Assembly: GCF_000246985.2 (NCBI RefSeq)
Contig: NC_022084.1
Span: 1,139,607 to 1,203,606, forward strand
Length of the DNA: 64,000 nucleotides
Direction of reading: 5' to 3'
Origin: Thermococcus litoralis DSM 5473
GTDB lineage: Archaea; Methanobacteriota_B; Thermococci; Thermococcales; Thermococcaceae
Below are positions 19,076-29,735 of the stretch, in pieces. How positions within the stretch are numbered: the first letter of the stretch is position 1; each line of letters begins with the position of its first letter. The position numbers were made by a program, and so were the translations under genes. The notes beneath the pieces were generated by a model. The model did no database searches. It worked only from the letters and a program-made list of their open reading frames with translations, and was not told the origin of the DNA.

Positions 19076-20013
19076 TCTATATCACCCCTGGGCTCGTGAA
19101 TCATTTTCTCAAACTGGAGCACTTTTAAGGTAACGAATCCTCCGAGAATGCCAATTATGGAAAGCAGCACCGCCGCTGCAGCTGCCAAACCTTGATCCTG
19201 CTCTCCTCTTCCAAATGCGGTATTATAAACATAGAGAGCAAGTGTTGTGCCGTAGTCCCTGCTCACCAGATCCCACTGAACAAGAAGGAACAAATGGGGA
19301 TATGTTGTTAACAAGCTCAAGAACTGCCAAGTTAATACATACAAAAAGTGCCACTTCATCATTGGAACCAAGATCTTTCTAGAGATCTGCCATGCCGACG
19401 CTCCATCAACCCTTGCCGCTATAACGAGTTCCTTTGGTATCTGATTTAAAGCAGAGGTGAATACTATCATACCAAAGCTAACCCCCACAAGACCATTAAC
19501 AAAGATGATTATGCTCCAAGCTCCCCACGGAACGATTTGGCCCCACGGAACGGGTTGAGAAAGCACACCAAGCTTCATAAGGATGGAATTTAAAGTACCA
19601 ATATTACTCCCATGAAAGAAGTAGTACCACACCAAGCTGTAAACGGCTATGGGAGACATTCTGGGCAACAACCATAGAAGTCTAATGGCTGAAGCTGAGC
19701 TTTCATTTATGAAAAATGTTCCTAAAGCCAAAAGAAGACCTCCAAAGACATTTATAATAAGGGTTATCCCAACAAAAACGATAGTAGTTAGGAGCACAGT
19801 CCTCATTAACGGATCATGTTGGAACATATGGAAGAGCCTCTGATAATTGTAAAACCCCACAACCTCGGTCAAGTACCTCTCAATATTCCAGTTTCTCATC
19901 TTGGTAAAGCTTATGTAGATCGTGAATATTAAGGGGATCAGATAGAATAACCCAACCATTATAATCATGGGAGAAAGAAAAAAGGAAAGGTTTCGAAGCT
20001 TTTCTCCTTTCAT
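19072..20013 (-). CDS. Sugar ABC transporter permease, MalF type (second transporter)
   Basis: 313 residues, about six membrane helices, and an EAA-type loop (VIAARVDGASAWQ) near 215. The ATG at 20013 follows a GAGGTGGG site that also contains the binding-protein stop codon, so it is preferred over the frame's earlier start at 20022. Translationally coupled to the downstream permease through a 4-bp overlap. Confidence 0.9.
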   Translation of the reverse strand: MKGEKLRNLSFFLSPMIIMVGLFYLIPLIFTIYISFTKMRNWNIERYLTEVVGFYNYQRLFHMFQHDPLMRTVLLTTIVFVGITLIINVFGGLLLALGTFFINESSASAIRLLWLLPRMSPIAVYSLVWYYFFHGSNIGTLNSILMKLGVLSQPVPWGQIVPWGAWSIIIFVNGLVGVSFGMIVFTSALNQIPKELVIAARVDGASAWQISRKILVPMMKWHFLYVLTWQFLSLLTTYPHLFLLVQWDLVSRDYGTTLALYVYNTAFGRGEQDQGLAAAAAVLLSIIGILGGFVTLKVLQFEKMIHEPRGDIE

Positions 20014-20023
20014 AGTTCCCACC

Positions 20024-21655
20024 TCATGGGAATTTCCAGTCCTTTGGAATTTCTCCCACTACTTCCACGTTTTGGGCTAATTCTGGATCTGCATTGATTT
20101 TTTGGATAATGTAGTTAACACCTTCTTCTGGTGTCATTTCTCCTCTCAATACCTTATCCACGGCCTCTTTGAAGATATCGGCCAATGCTGGAGACTTTGG
20201 ATGTGCTGGGGCTAGTTTTGTGTACTCGAGCATATAGCTCACATCGGCGAGGAACTTGGCGTTTATTGGGTGCACTGTGGTGGCAACTATGTCCTTTATA
20301 TTATCCTTGACTTGAGGATCGAGATCAAGGTTGAGGTTCTTGAGATCATTGAGCCACTTCTCATCACTGATCAACTTTGCAGCTTCTTTCCTAACTGGTA
20401 GATGGGCACTTATCACACTGTGGATTGCGTTTATGTCGGGATCACTTGCCTTTATTATCATCAAGAATGCTAACTTGTGGTAAAGATCTTTGAGCTCATC
20501 GTACTTTGGATTTTGCTGGCCGGCTTTGGAGTTTATCATCCAAACAAACGGCTGGCTTAGAGTTACAGGCTTTAGACCCTTCTCTCCTGCTGGGAACAAA
20601 GTATAGGCAAACCAAGCTTGAACTTCCTCTGGTTTCAGCGGTCTTGGAGTGCCTTCTTTTCCGTAGTATTCCTTGGTCTGCCATTCCGTCCAATACCATG
20701 TACCGCCTATGTCGAAGAGAGTTCTTCCTTCAACTATTGCAGGATGAATCTGCTTTGCCCAGTCCCAGCTCATTATGTCTTTGGGAAGCAATCCATCTTG
20801 GGCAAACTTCCACTCTACGTAAAGCCACTTGTAAACTGCTGGAACATCAACCACAAGCTTTCCAGAGTCTTCATTGTACAGCTTGCCACCAAAGGCAAAG
20901 ATGAATTGAATTAGGTCTGGATGTGCGGATCCTTTTCTGTGTATCAATCCCCACTCTACTCCGCTTTCCTTTGCTTTTTTAGCCCAGTAGTAAACATCGC
21001 TCCATGTGAATTCTCCGCTCTTAACGTTTTCTTCAATTCCCTCCAAGTTAAAGCCGATTTTTGCCGCAACATCTTTTCTTATGTATAGGGGCCTAGCTTC
21101 CGTGTCTTGTGGCAAGCCGTAAAGCTTCCCGTTGAATTTTGATGCCTCAATAAGTGAGGGATAGAAGTCCTCTATCACATTTTTGTATGCGTTTGCATAT
21201 TCGGTTATATCAAGAATGTAGCCCTCGTCTGCAAGGGTCGGTAAGAATGCGTAAGAGTTCACAAAGAAATCCCCAGCTTGTCCTAGGGGCTGTTTGCTGA
21301 GATATTCTTGATAGGCATCTTGGAAAGAGGCAACATAGTGCGTATCCGTTATTGTTATCCTCACGTTAACCCCATTTTCTTCCCAAACTTTGTTTATTCT
21401 TCTCGCAGCTTCTACAATTCCATAAACTCTCATCACGCTGTTGGGGTCTCCAGATCCCCACGCAGAGAATTTTACTTCACTTACTCCGTTGCTTTCAAGT
21501 GCCTTCCCTATTGCCACAACATCCTTCACAAAGTCTCCAGTTAGCTCAACGCTTGTCGTTTTGGTCTCTGAGGTCTCCTGTGAACCAATGCATCCACTGG
21601 CGATCACTCCAAAAAGCACCACCATTGCCAGCAATATCCCCACTTTTCCCTTCAC
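20024..21655 (-). CDS. Extracellular carbohydrate-binding lipoprotein of the second ABC transporter
   Basis: 543 residues, larger than a normal MalE (about 400-440). Lipoprotein signal with lipobox IASGC. The body is a family-1 solute-binding fold rich in Trp and Tyr (for example GGTWYWTEW near 317), consistent with stacking on a sugar, perhaps an oligosaccharide. The start is the GTG at 21655, six bases after GAGGTG; two in-frame GTGs further upstream lie within or before that site. First gene of the EFGK operon. Substrate unknown; sharing a control region with inositol-1-phosphate synthase is suggestive only. Confidence 0.85.
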   Translation of the reverse strand: MKGKVGILLAMVVLFGVIASGCIGSQETSETKTTSVELTGDFVKDVVAIGKALESNGVSEVKFSAWGSGDPNSVMRVYGIVEAARRINKVWEENGVNVRITITDTHYVASFQDAYQEYLSKQPLGQAGDFFVNSYAFLPTLADEGYILDITEYANAYKNVIEDFYPSLIEASKFNGKLYGLPQDTEARPLYIRKDVAAKIGFNLEGIEENVKSGEFTWSDVYYWAKKAKESGVEWGLIHRKGSAHPDLIQFIFAFGGKLYNEDSGKLVVDVPAVYKWLYVEWKFAQDGLLPKDIMSWDWAKQIHPAIVEGRTLFDIGGTWYWTEWQTKEYYGKEGTPRPLKPEEVQAWFAYTLFPAGEKGLKPVTLSQPFVWMINSKAGQQNPKYDELKDLYHKLAFLMIIKASDPDINAIHSVISAHLPVRKEAAKLISDEKWLNDLKNLNLDLDPQVKDNIKDIVATTVHPINAKFLADVSYMLEYTKLAPAHPKSPALADIFKEAVDKVLRGEMTPEEGVNYIIQKINADPELAQNVEVVGEIPKDWKFP

Positions 21656-21688
21656 GGCCACCACCTCGAAAAGCTCTGGGATTCAAGA

Positions 21689-21741
21689 TGCCAAAAGTGG
21701 CATAAGCTTATTATAATTGAAGATATGGTAGCAAAGCTACC
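21689..21741 (-). promoter_or_regulatory. Promoter of second sugar transporter with two inverted repeats around the TATA box
   Basis: On the minus strand a TATA element (AATTATAATAAG, about 21705-21718) is flanked by two perfect inverted repeats: upstream GGTAGC-TTT-GCTACC (21727-21741) and downstream TGCCA-CTTT-TGGCA (21689-21702), near the expected transcription start. Both have short T-rich centres. They are good operator candidates but do not match the TGM motif, so a different regulator is implied. Confidence 0.55.
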
Positions 21742-21804
21742 GGTGATATTTTGGGAGTCAAATTTTATAAACTTTATGTAACTTTAGTCGGGTTTTAGAA
21801 TGTG

Positions 21805-21821
21805 CATCACCGAAAGTGTTA
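21805..21821. promoter_or_regulatory. TGM-like motif upstream of inositol-1-phosphate synthase
   Basis: CATCAC-CGAAA-GTGTTA differs from TATCAC-N5-GTGATA at two of twelve positions. It lies upstream of a TATA-like element (TTATAAAC, about 21839-21846) of the rightward gene, the position from which TrmBL1 activates gluconeogenic genes. Weak evidence. Confidence 0.35.
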
Positions 21822-21893
21822 TATATGCTCATAAAAGATTATAAACCAAAAAATATTTAATGCATGTAAAATAACAATACTGGAGGTGAGAGC

Positions 21894-23045
21894 ATGGTTC
21901 GTGTTGTAATATTAGGCCAAGGATACGTAGGGAGCATTTTTGCCCTTGGAGTTGAAAGGATAAAAACAGGAGAGCTTGGCTACTATGGAATTCCACTTCA
22001 GAACGAGCTCCCAATAAAAGTCGAAGACATAGAAATCGTTGGAAGCTATGATGTTGACAAAAACAAAATTGGCAAGTCTCTATATGAGGTTGTGAAGAAC
22101 TACTGGGACGACAAAATCCCAGAAGCCCTCAAGAACATAATCGTAAGAAAGGGAATTCATCTCAGAAGCTTAAGAAACCTCCCCATAGAGGCTGAGGGCC
22201 TTGAGGATGAAATGAGCCTTAAGGAAGCTGTTGAAAAACTTGTTGAAGAATGGAAAAAGCTTGATGTTGATGTAATTGTCAACGTTTGTACTACAGAAGC
22301 CTTTGTTCCGTTCGGAAACAAGGAAGAACTTATAAAAGCCATTGAAAACGACGAGAGAGAAAGATTAACCGCAACCCAGGTTTACGCTTATGCTGCCGCT
22401 CTGTACGCAAAGGAAAGAGGAGGGGCGGCTTTCGTAAACGCTATTCCCACACTCATAGCAAACGACCCTGCTTTTGTGGAGCTTGCCAAAGAGAGTAACT
22501 TAGTTATTTTTGGTGATGATGGAGCCACAGGAGCAACACCGCTAACAGCTGATATCTTAGCTCACTTAGCTCAGAGAAATAGATACGTTAGAGACATAGC
22601 CCAATTCAACATCGGTGGTAACACTGATTTTCTGGCTCTGACAGACAAGGAGAGAAATAAAAGCAAAGAATTCACAAAATCAAGTGTAGTTAAAGACCTC
22701 CTCGGTTATGAGGCCCCCCATTACATCAAACCAACCGGATTCCTCGAGCCATTAGGAGACAAAAAGTTCATTGCCATGCACATCGAATACGTCAGCTTCA
22801 ACGGAGCAGTTGATGAGCTTGTGATAACCGGAAGAATCAACGATAGTCCAGCCTTGGCAGGGTTGCTCGTTGATTTAGTAAGATTGGGTAAAATGGCAGT
22901 AGAAAGGAAGGAATTTGGAACCGTCTATGAAGTTAACGCCTTCTACATGAAGAACCCGGGGCCAAGAGAAAAAGGCAACATTCCAAGGATAATAGCCCAC
23001 GAAAAGATGAGAATGTGGGCAGGGCTAAAGCCAAAGTGGCTCTAG
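21894..23045 (+). CDS. ino1: myo-Inositol-1-phosphate synthase
   Basis: Converts glucose 6-phosphate to L-myo-inositol 1-phosphate with NAD, the first step to phosphatidylinositol-type lipids and to di-myo-inositol phosphate, the heat-stress solute of Thermococcales. 383 residues. An N-terminal Rossmann motif GQGYVGSIFALG (8-19), NVCTTEAF, and a conserved GDDGATGATPLTAD block near 203-216. GGAGGTGAG site before ATG. Divergent to the second sugar transporter; the last 4 bp overlap convergent alaX. Confidence 0.93.
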   Translation: MVRVVILGQGYVGSIFALGVERIKTGELGYYGIPLQNELPIKVEDIEIVGSYDVDKNKIGKSLYEVVKNYWDDKIPEALKNIIVRKGIHLRSLRNLPIEAEGLEDEMSLKEAVEKLVEEWKKLDVDVIVNVCTTEAFVPFGNKEELIKAIENDERERLTATQVYAYAAALYAKERGGAAFVNAIPTLIANDPAFVELAKESNLVIFGDDGATGATPLTADILAHLAQRNRYVRDIAQFNIGGNTDFLALTDKERNKSKEFTKSSVVKDLLGYEAPHYIKPTGFLEPLGDKKFIAMHIEYVSFNGAVDELVITGRINDSPALAGLLVDLVRLGKMAVERKEFGTVYEVNAFYMKNPGPREKGNIPRIIAHEKMRMWAGLKPKWL

Positions 23046-24268
23046 CTCTTCAGCTTTTCTTTTAATATCCTCCTTGCAACTTCAAGAACTTCCTCGGGAG
23101 TTTTCTTAAAGCCCCCTCCCTTTGCTAGAATCTCACTTCCACCGCCACCGCCGCCGACTTCTTTGAGAACTTCTCTGAGGAGTTCATTCATGCGGATACC
23201 TTTCGTGTTTTTGTTCTTTGCAAAGATCACGTAATTTTTTCCAACTGCCAAAACTACTGTGTTAGGGTTCTTATCTACAAGATACACAATAAATGCCTGT
23301 GCGTCTTTCATGTCCATTGACTCAATGTAGGAGACTACTTTTATTCCGTCACTCTCATCGGCATTGGAAAGCAGTGCCTTGCCTTTCCATTCCCAAAGCT
23401 CTCTCCTCAGTTCAACTTTTTCTTTTTCGATGTTTTTGAGCTCTTGTTTTAGTTCTTCAACTCTTTCAATCAGGGGCCTATTCTTGTTGGGCATCTTATC
23501 TAGGCTTTCCCAGTAATCTTCCAAGAGCTTGTTTAAGTATATGAGAGCCCTATATCCACAGGCAAACTCTATGCGCCAGATGTTCTTGGTTTTTCTGTAG
23601 AAATTGAGGACTTTTATGAAGCCAACTTCTCCGGTATTTTTTACGTGAGTTCCTCCACAGGGAATTAGATCAACGTCTCCTATTTTCACCACTCGGATTT
23701 TTCCTGATATATCCTTAGGTAGGGATTTTCTAAGAGCGGAACTTACCTCTTCGGGAAGCTCCTCATATTCTTCAACCTCTACGGGAATGTTGGTCCAAAC
23801 GACTTCATTGGCTTCAAGCTCTGCAGCGAGAATGTGTTCCCAAGTTAATTCCTCATCAAAATTGATCTCAATCTTGTTGTATTCCGGGAATATCTGAAAT
23901 CCAGTGGTATCGCTGTTGTACATCCTTTTCAAGATTGCAGAAAGTATGTGCTGGCCAGTGTGTTGCCTCATGTTTTCGTATCTCCATTCCCAGTCAAGCT
24001 CAAGCTCAACTTCCTCCCCTTCCTTTGGAATCCTCCCTTTGAGCTTTCCTTCATGCCAGATTTCATCTTTTCCCTCAACTTTTTCAACTTCAATTCTAAA
24101 GCTATCCCCCTTTATTACCCCTCTGTCGCTGGGCTGTCCGCCGCCTTCAGGATAAAATATTGTCTTATCAAGCAATACCCTAATTCTATTCCCTCTAACT
24201 TCAACATCCTCAACCTTTGCAGAAGCCTCTCTTAGGTAGGGGTCGATATAGAACAACTTGAACGTCAT
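23042..24268 (-). CDS. alaX: Alanyl-tRNA editing protein AlaX, long form
   Basis: Free-standing trans-editing enzyme that hydrolyses Ser-tRNA(Ala) (and Gly-tRNA(Ala)). 408 residues: an OB-like N-terminal glycyl domain ([13 protein letters not shown] near 35-47), the editing core with zinc ligands RQHTGQH (~102-108) and CGGTH (~205-209), a central coiled coil (~250-295) and a C-terminal DHHA1-like domain with the glycine run GGGGGGSE. The ATG at 24268 follows GGTGAG; an upstream in-frame GTG is part of that site. The full AlaRS gene is 29 kb away in this window. Confidence 0.9.
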   Translation of the reverse strand: MTFKLFYIDPYLREASAKVEDVEVRGNRIRVLLDKTIFYPEGGGQPSDRGVIKGDSFRIEVEKVEGKDEIWHEGKLKGRIPKEGEEVELELDWEWRYENMRQHTGQHILSAILKRMYNSDTTGFQIFPEYNKIEINFDEELTWEHILAAELEANEVVWTNIPVEVEEYEELPEEVSSALRKSLPKDISGKIRVVKIGDVDLIPCGGTHVKNTGEVGFIKVLNFYRKTKNIWRIEFACGYRALIYLNKLLEDYWESLDKMPNKNRPLIERVEELKQELKNIEKEKVELRRELWEWKGKALLSNADESDGIKVVSYIESMDMKDAQAFIVYLVDKNPNTVVLAVGKNYVIFAKNKNTKGIRMNELLREVLKEVGGGGGGSEILAKGGGFKKTPEEVLEVARRILKEKLKS

Positions 24269-24312
24269 ATGTCTCACCAGAAGAGAATCTCAATAAAAAG
24301 ATAAAAAGCTAA

Positions 24313-24957
24313 CTAAGCCTGAGCTTTAGCTTCGAGAAGAGCCTTAACTCTCTTCAATCTGAAGAAGTTTTCCCTCTCCATCTCATCCAGATGCTGACTT
24401 ATGTACTTCACAGTTTCTTTCATTCTTGGAATGATGATATATTCTAGGGCATTAACCCTTCTTTTTGTTTTTTCAATCTCTTTAGCAAGCCTCTTTAGTG
24501 TTTCCTCCACTTCTGCTAGCCTTATAGCCAGCTCAAGAACTTCTTCAAATTTTTCCGATGCAATATCCACCTTGGAAGAACTTGAAACAAAAGCATAGCC
24601 TCTCTCACTGGGGTCTCTCTTAAACCCCTCTGCCTCAATTAAAGGCACCGGTACTCCCATGATGTTTCTTCTTTTAATATCTATCTCTTTATTTGGCCTT
24701 ACACTAAGGGCTATCTCGCTAAGCCTGACAATTCCCGTGTCTATCTCAGCTAATCTAAGCTGTTCAAATGCTTCCGCTATTTTCTGATTGAGTTCCCTTC
24801 TCAGTGCCAGAGCCTCATCGTATATTGTGAAGAACTCCATAATAAGGGCATCTTGCTTTTCCTTGAGAATTTTGTGCCCCTTTTCAGCCAGCTTTATCCT
24901 TCTCTTTAGTCTCAAAAGCTCCATTCTGGTTGGCTTGACTTTCAGTATTTTCGTCAT
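24313..24957 (-). CDS. atpD: A1AO ATP synthase subunit D
   Basis: Central-stalk subunit that couples rotation of the c ring to the A3B3 head. 214 residues, long N- and C-terminal helices as in the family, beginning with the typical [13 protein letters not shown]. Last gene of the H-I-K-E-C-F-A-B-D operon, 25 bp after atpB, with AGGTGAG before the ATG. Confidence 0.95.
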   Translation of the reverse strand: MTKILKVKPTRMELLRLKRRIKLAEKGHKILKEKQDALIMEFFTIYDEALALRRELNQKIAEAFEQLRLAEIDTGIVRLSEIALSVRPNKEIDIKRRNIMGVPVPLIEAEGFKRDPSERGYAFVSSSSKVDIASEKFEEVLELAIRLAEVEETLKRLAKEIEKTKRRVNALEYIIIPRMKETVKYISQHLDEMERENFFRLKRVKALLEAKAQA

Positions 24958-24982
24958 TTAGCTCACCTCAAAATAAAAGAAG

Positions 24983-26371
24983 TCAAGAGGAGTGTCTGTA
25001 TTTTGGATGGTACTTCTCTATGTACTTCCTCTCTACTCTCTTGAGCTCTGACTCCGGCAGTATTGATAGGAGATCCCATCCGAGGTCTAGGGTCTCAAAG
25101 ATTCCCCTGTCTTCATCGTATCCCTGGGCGACAAACTCTCTCTCGAATCTGTCTGCGAATTCAAGGTACTTTCTATCAGTCTCACTTAGGGCTTCTTCAC
25201 CTACAACCGCCACAAGGTCTCTAAGACTCCTACCTTCCGCATAAGCCGCATAGAGCTGCTGGCTTAGCTGGGAGTGATCTTCTCTTGTTCTTCCTTTTCC
25301 TATACCGTCCTTCATTAATCTGCTAAGGCTTGGGAGCACGTCAATTGGTGGGTAAATACCTTTTCTATGAAGGTCTCTGCTCAAAACTATCTGCCCCTCG
25401 GTGATATATCCTGTAAGATCCGGAATTGGGTGGGTAATGTCATCGTCGGGCATTGTGAGTATTGGCATCTGGGTTATGCTTCCCTTCCTTCCCCTGACTC
25501 TACCAGCTCTCTCATAGATAGTTGCAAGGTCAGTGTACATGTAACCTGGATAACCTCTTCTTCCTGGAACTTCTTCTCTTGCTGCTGAAATTTCACGCAA
25601 AGCCTCTGCATAGTTGGTCATATCCGTTAAGATAACCAGAACCTGCATGTCATAGTCAAAAGCTAGATATTCAGCAACGGTAAGGGCCATTCTCGGGGTG
25701 ATGATACGCTCAATTGCTGGATCGTCTGCAAGGTTAAGGAATAACACTGCCCTTTCAATTGCTCCGGTCTCTTCAAAGCTCTTCTTGAAGAAGTTTGCCT
25801 CTTCATATGTGATACCCATTGCGGCAAATACAACAGCGAACTGCTCCTCTTCACCCAAGACCTTTGCTTGTCTCGCAATCTGAGCGGCGAGCATATTGTG
25901 AGGTAAACCACTACCGCTGAATATTGGAAGCTTTTGACCCCTAACAAGGGTATTCATCCCATCTATTGCTGAGATACCGGTTTGAATGAAGTCTCTTGGA
26001 TATGCTCTTGCCACAGGGTTCAAAGGAGCCCCATGAACGTCTCTCCTGTCTTCAGGTATTATTTCAGGTCCACCGTCTATTGGTTCACCAATACCGTTGA
26101 ATACCCTTCCAAGCATGTCCATTGACACCGGAACTTTGAGCGTTTCTCCGGTGAATCTAACTCTCGTCGTTTTGACGTCGAGGTCTCTTGTCCCCTCAAA
26201 AACCTGGACGATAGCTAGGTCTTCTCTCGCCTCTAGCACCTGCCCCTTTCTTTTCTCTCCACCTTCGACTTCTATTTCCACAACTTCCCCGTAGGCTACC
26301 CCTTTAACGCCTTGAACTATCATCAAAGGACCGTAAATCTTGCTTATTGTGGAGTATTCCATTCCGGGCAT
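24983..26371 (-). CDS. atpB: A1AO ATP synthase subunit B (non-catalytic)
   Basis: Non-catalytic nucleotide-binding subunit alternating with A in the head. 462 residues. It lacks a canonical Walker A (GSGLPHN replaces GxxGxGKT), as expected for B, and has the family [15 protein letters not shown] block. The ATG at 26371 follows GGGGAGTGA, which contains the atpA stop; the in-frame GTG at 26380 lies within that site. Confidence 0.96.
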   Translation of the reverse strand: MPGMEYSTISKIYGPLMIVQGVKGVAYGEVVEIEVEGGEKRKGQVLEAREDLAIVQVFEGTRDLDVKTTRVRFTGETLKVPVSMDMLGRVFNGIGEPIDGGPEIIPEDRRDVHGAPLNPVARAYPRDFIQTGISAIDGMNTLVRGQKLPIFSGSGLPHNMLAAQIARQAKVLGEEEQFAVVFAAMGITYEEANFFKKSFEETGAIERAVLFLNLADDPAIERIITPRMALTVAEYLAFDYDMQVLVILTDMTNYAEALREISAAREEVPGRRGYPGYMYTDLATIYERAGRVRGRKGSITQMPILTMPDDDITHPIPDLTGYITEGQIVLSRDLHRKGIYPPIDVLPSLSRLMKDGIGKGRTREDHSQLSQQLYAAYAEGRSLRDLVAVVGEEALSETDRKYLEFADRFEREFVAQGYDEDRGIFETLDLGWDLLSILPESELKRVERKYIEKYHPKYRHSS

Positions 26372-26376
26372 CTTTA

Positions 26377-29300
26377 TCACTCCCCGTATTTCTTAAAGAG
26401 CTCCTCAAACTGCTCTTCTGTTTTCTTCATTAGTGAAGCTATTTCCTCAACGTTTGGATTGTACTTCATTCTTCCTATCTCCTCTCTAACAGGAAGCTTT
26501 GCAATTTCCTCTACCGGAACTCCCATATCTATTGCCCTCATTGTATAGTGGTAGAAGTTGAGTATAACTTTCATCATTGTTATCTGCTTCTTTGGAGGAC
26601 AGTACGTGTCAACCTCGTGGAAGGCGTCTTGCTGGAGGTAATCCTCTCTGATCATCCTTGCTACGAGAAGGATAGCTCTTTCTCTCTCTGGTAATGCATC
26701 TGGGCCCACTATTCTAACTATCTCCTCAAGCTCAGATTCCTTCTGCAGGAGTGCCATTGCTTCATCTCTCATCGCCTTCCATTCTGGGTCAACGTTTTTG
26801 TGCCACCAGTCTTTTATAGAGTCCACATAGAGAGAATAGCTCGTAAGCCAGTTAATTGCCGGGAAATGCCTCCTCCTCGCCAGATCAGCGTCCAAAGCCC
26901 AGAAGACCTTAACGACTCTTAGAGTGTTCTGTACGACAGGATCGCTCAAATCACCACCTGGCGGAGAAACAGCTCCAATAACGCTTACACTTCCAATTCT
27001 ACCGTCACTTCCTAACGTTCTAACCCTTCCGGCTCTTTCATAGAATTCGGCTATCTTTGAAGCTAGGTAAGCTGGATAACCTTCTTCACCGGGCATTTCC
27101 TCAAGTCTTCCTGAGATTTCTCTCAAAGCTTCGGCCCATCTTGAAGTTGAATCTGCCATTAAAGCTACGTTATAACCCATATCTCTGAAATACTCTGCTA
27201 TTGTAATTCCCGTATAAATAGAGGCTTCTCTAGCAGCAACGGGCATGTTTGAGGTGTTTGCTATGAGAACGGTTCTCTCCATCAATGGTTTGCCTGTTCT
27301 CGGGTCTTTCAGCTTGGGGAACTCTTCAAGAACATCCGTCATCTCGTTTCCTCTCTCGCCACAACCAATGTATACTACAACTTCAGCATCACTCCACTTG
27401 GCTAATTGGTGCTGTGTTACTGTATTGTGAAGCAATGTTGGCATATTACCTCCAACGAAATTGTGGGTTTCAGTTGTTATGTCATACACTTCTTGAGGCT
27501 CGGGAATGTATTTAACTTCAACTACTTCATCAAAAAGAATGTGCTTGAGGTGATTCTCGGCTACCTCTTCAAGACCTACAAGCTTGGCAAACTTCCTGAA
27601 AGTCTCGTACGTCATGTTTTCCCCGTTTAAGTAGTTGTGAATCTCAATTCCCTCTCCCTTTAGTTCACTATACGGTCTCCCTAATGCATTGTATATACTT
27701 TCAACCTCAACTGGAACTATGTCAATGTTCGTGTACCCTCTTGTTTCCCTTTTAATTCCCAACTTTTCGAGGTTAGTCTTTCCGCTTATGGCAATTCTGT
27801 AGTACTCCTTACCTTTTATCTGCTTTTTCCTGAACGTTGCATAGATTCCAAGCTTTGCGAGCAGATAGCTCAGTCCGTAAGCTCCTTCTTCGGATGCTGT
27901 TGTTATTTCAATTTCGCCTTTTCTTTCGTGATAGTAACCGTCACAGACAATGTATGCGTTTATGAACGCTTTAACTACGCTAGGCGGTGAAAGTAGAAGT
28001 TCTCTAGGAACTTTCCAGTTTCTAGCCTTCTTACTTTCTGGGATTCCCAGCTTTCTGAAAAAGTCAACTAAAGGCTTGCTGTGGATTAGCAATGCTTTGA
28101 CCGTCCTTTCCTGAACTATCTTACCATTAATTCCAAAGAGCTTTGTGGAAAGGAAGTTTGCTCTCTTAAGCAGAGACTCGTCATTGTTGTAAATTGCAAC
28201 AGTTCTTGGCTTTAAGGTGCCATCTGCAATCAGATATCCAAGGAACTCTGCTAGATCCTCATCAAGAACCTCCGGAACTTTAATCTTTCTGCTCTTTCTG
28301 AAGTCTGGAGATGTTGTGAGTTTAACGTACTCACCGCCGTCTATTTTCTTCACGACAGCTATTCTGTCTCCAGGCTTTATATGCATGGCCATTACTTCCT
28401 CAAGGGCAAGGCCATCTTTCGTTACTCTGCCCGTAAACAGCTTGTGAATTGGAGTAACCTTTATCTTCCTTCCTGTTCTCGTTCTGATCTCAATCATTCC
28501 AGAGGAGATTCCCTTGTAGATGTGGGTAGCTTTAATCCCCACTATCCTGCCGTTTCTGTAGCCATAGACAGTTACTGGCGTTTCGAGTTCAGTCCATTCT
28601 TCATTTCCTTCAACAGTTTTTCTTCCTTTTCCGTCGAGCTTTTCATAGAGTTCCTTTATTTTGACTAAGCCAAACTCCTCAGTAAGCACTAAAGTATTCC
28701 CATCCACACATTTACCGCTACCAAATGGTCCCGGAATTGCAGCGGTTCCTCCTTTTGCCTGAGGGAAGAAAGTATCAATGGTTCTCTGACCAGTAATTAG
28801 CGGAACCTCTGGAGGGAGCTTCTCTTTGTATGGTCTTTTAACTCTAACGGGCCATCTTTGGTACATCTTAAGCTCCTTTATCTCCCCGTCTGGGGTTTTA
28901 ACCTTTGCAATGACTTCTTCTATCGTGTAATCTCCCTCTTCAGCAATCTCTAATATCTCGCCTTCAATCCCGGGTGGAACCATTATTTTGTGCTCTATAA
29001 TGCTCGTTTCGGGGACAACACCAATTATGTCTCCGCTGACGACTTTATCGCCTACCTTTACCTTTGATGTGAAGTGCCACTTTTTGTCCCTCGGCAATGC
29101 TGGAGCTGTAATTCCTCTTCCAATAAAGTCTCCGCTTTTCTCTCTCAAGATTTCGAGAGGTCTCTGTATTCCATCATAGATTGAAGTTAGCAGCCCGGGG
29201 CCAAGCTCAACGCTCAAAGAGGCTCCAGTTCCGACAACGGGTTCGCCGGGCTTAACACCTGCAGTTTCCTCATAAACCTGAATAACAGCCTTGTCTCCTT

Positions 29301-29421
29301 CCAGTCTAATTATCTCTCCAATAAGCCCAAGTTCTCCAACTCTAACGACCTCATACATTCTCGAGCCTCTCATTTCATCAGCTACGACCAGTGGTCCGGT
29401 AACTCTAATTATCCTTCCCAT
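26377..29421 (-). CDS. atpA: A1AO ATP synthase subunit A (catalytic), intein-containing precursor
   Basis: Catalytic subunit. The precursor has 1014 residues; removal of a 429-residue intein (238-666) leaves 585, the normal length. The intein interrupts the Walker A loop: GPFGSGK lies before it and TVTQHQ after it, so an active P-loop (GPFGSGKT) exists only after splicing. The head region [13 protein letters not shown] and the non-homologous bulge typical of A subunits are present. The ATG at 29421 follows GAGGTGAAAAGC; an in-frame GTG at 29430 lies in that site. Overlaps atpB's leader. Confidence 0.96.
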   Translation of the reverse strand: MGRIIRVTGPLVVADEMRGSRMYEVVRVGELGLIGEIIRLEGDKAVIQVYEETAGVKPGEPVVGTGASLSVELGPGLLTSIYDGIQRPLEILREKSGDFIGRGITAPALPRDKKWHFTSKVKVGDKVVSGDIIGVVPETSIIEHKIMVPPGIEGEILEIAEEGDYTIEEVIAKVKTPDGEIKELKMYQRWPVRVKRPYKEKLPPEVPLITGQRTIDTFFPQAKGGTAAIPGPFGSGKCVDGNTLVLTEEFGLVKIKELYEKLDGKGRKTVEGNEEWTELETPVTVYGYRNGRIVGIKATHIYKGISSGMIEIRTRTGRKIKVTPIHKLFTGRVTKDGLALEEVMAMHIKPGDRIAVVKKIDGGEYVKLTTSPDFRKSRKIKVPEVLDEDLAEFLGYLIADGTLKPRTVAIYNNDESLLKRANFLSTKLFGINGKIVQERTVKALLIHSKPLVDFFRKLGIPESKKARNWKVPRELLLSPPSVVKAFINAYIVCDGYYHERKGEIEITTASEEGAYGLSYLLAKLGIYATFRKKQIKGKEYYRIAISGKTNLEKLGIKRETRGYTNIDIVPVEVESIYNALGRPYSELKGEGIEIHNYLNGENMTYETFRKFAKLVGLEEVAENHLKHILFDEVVEVKYIPEPQEVYDITTETHNFVGGNMPTLLHNTVTQHQLAKWSDAEVVVYIGCGERGNEMTDVLEEFPKLKDPRTGKPLMERTVLIANTSNMPVAAREASIYTGITIAEYFRDMGYNVALMADSTSRWAEALREISGRLEEMPGEEGYPAYLASKIAEFYERAGRVRTLGSDGRIGSVSVIGAVSPPGGDLSDPVVQNTLRVVKVFWALDADLARRRHFPAINWLTSYSLYVDSIKDWWHKNVDPEWKAMRDEAMALLQKESELEEIVRIVGPDALPERERAILLVARMIREDYLQQDAFHEVDTYCPPKKQITMMKVILNFYHYTMRAIDMGVPVEEIAKLPVREEIGRMKYNPNVEEIASLMKKTEEQFEELFKKYGE
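27424..28710 (-). mobile_element. Intein with LAGLIDADG homing endonuclease in atpA P-loop (VMA-b-type site)
   Basis: 429 residues. Starts at Cys (CVDGNTLV, block A), ends with His-Asn (PTLLHN) followed by extein Thr. Hedgehog/intein blocks are visible: ATHIYKG and TPIHKLFTG for the N-terminal splicing half, [14 protein letters not shown] for block F. Two LAGLIDADG-like motifs are present, LGYLIADG with its Asp and [10 protein letters not shown] with its Asp, so the endonuclease may be active. All splice residues look intact. Coordinates follow from the codon positions of Cys and Asn. Confidence 0.95.
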
Positions 29422-29426
29422 GCTTT

Positions 29427-29735
29427 TCACCTCTTTATCTCTACACCTATGGCTTTTCTAACGATTTCCCTCAATTGTTCCTCACCATAGAGTGACCCAT
29501 ACTTATCAGGAATTTGAAGGATTATCGGGAACGTCACATCAGGAATTTCGATTTTTTGAGCTAGCCGTTCAGTTATCAGAATTACACCAATATCTTCCCT
29601 TTCTACGAGCTCTTTTAACTTGTTTTTTGCTCTTTCTAACTCCTGAATAGTTTCTTCAAACGAATACGCCTCGTGAACTCCTGCAAGCCTAAAGCCAAGT
29701 GTGGTATCCTTATCTCCAAGAACCACTATTTTCAT
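29427..29735 (-). CDS. atpF: A1AO ATP synthase subunit F
   Basis: Small central-stalk subunit, 102 residues, opening with [19 protein letters not shown], the family signature. Its end overlaps the atpA leader and its start overlaps the atpC stop by 4 bp. AGGTGAG site before ATG. Confidence 0.95.
   Translation of the reverse strand: MKIVVLGDKDTTLGFRLAGVHEAYSFEETIQELERAKNKLKELVEREDIGVILITERLAQKIEIPDVTFPIILQIPDKYGSLYGEEQLREIVRKAIGVEIKR

Noticed and set aside
21843-21893. Possible Phr heat-shock regulator site before ino1
   Set aside because: The stretch has TTTA and AAAA flanks but lacks the AC and GT core at the right spacing.
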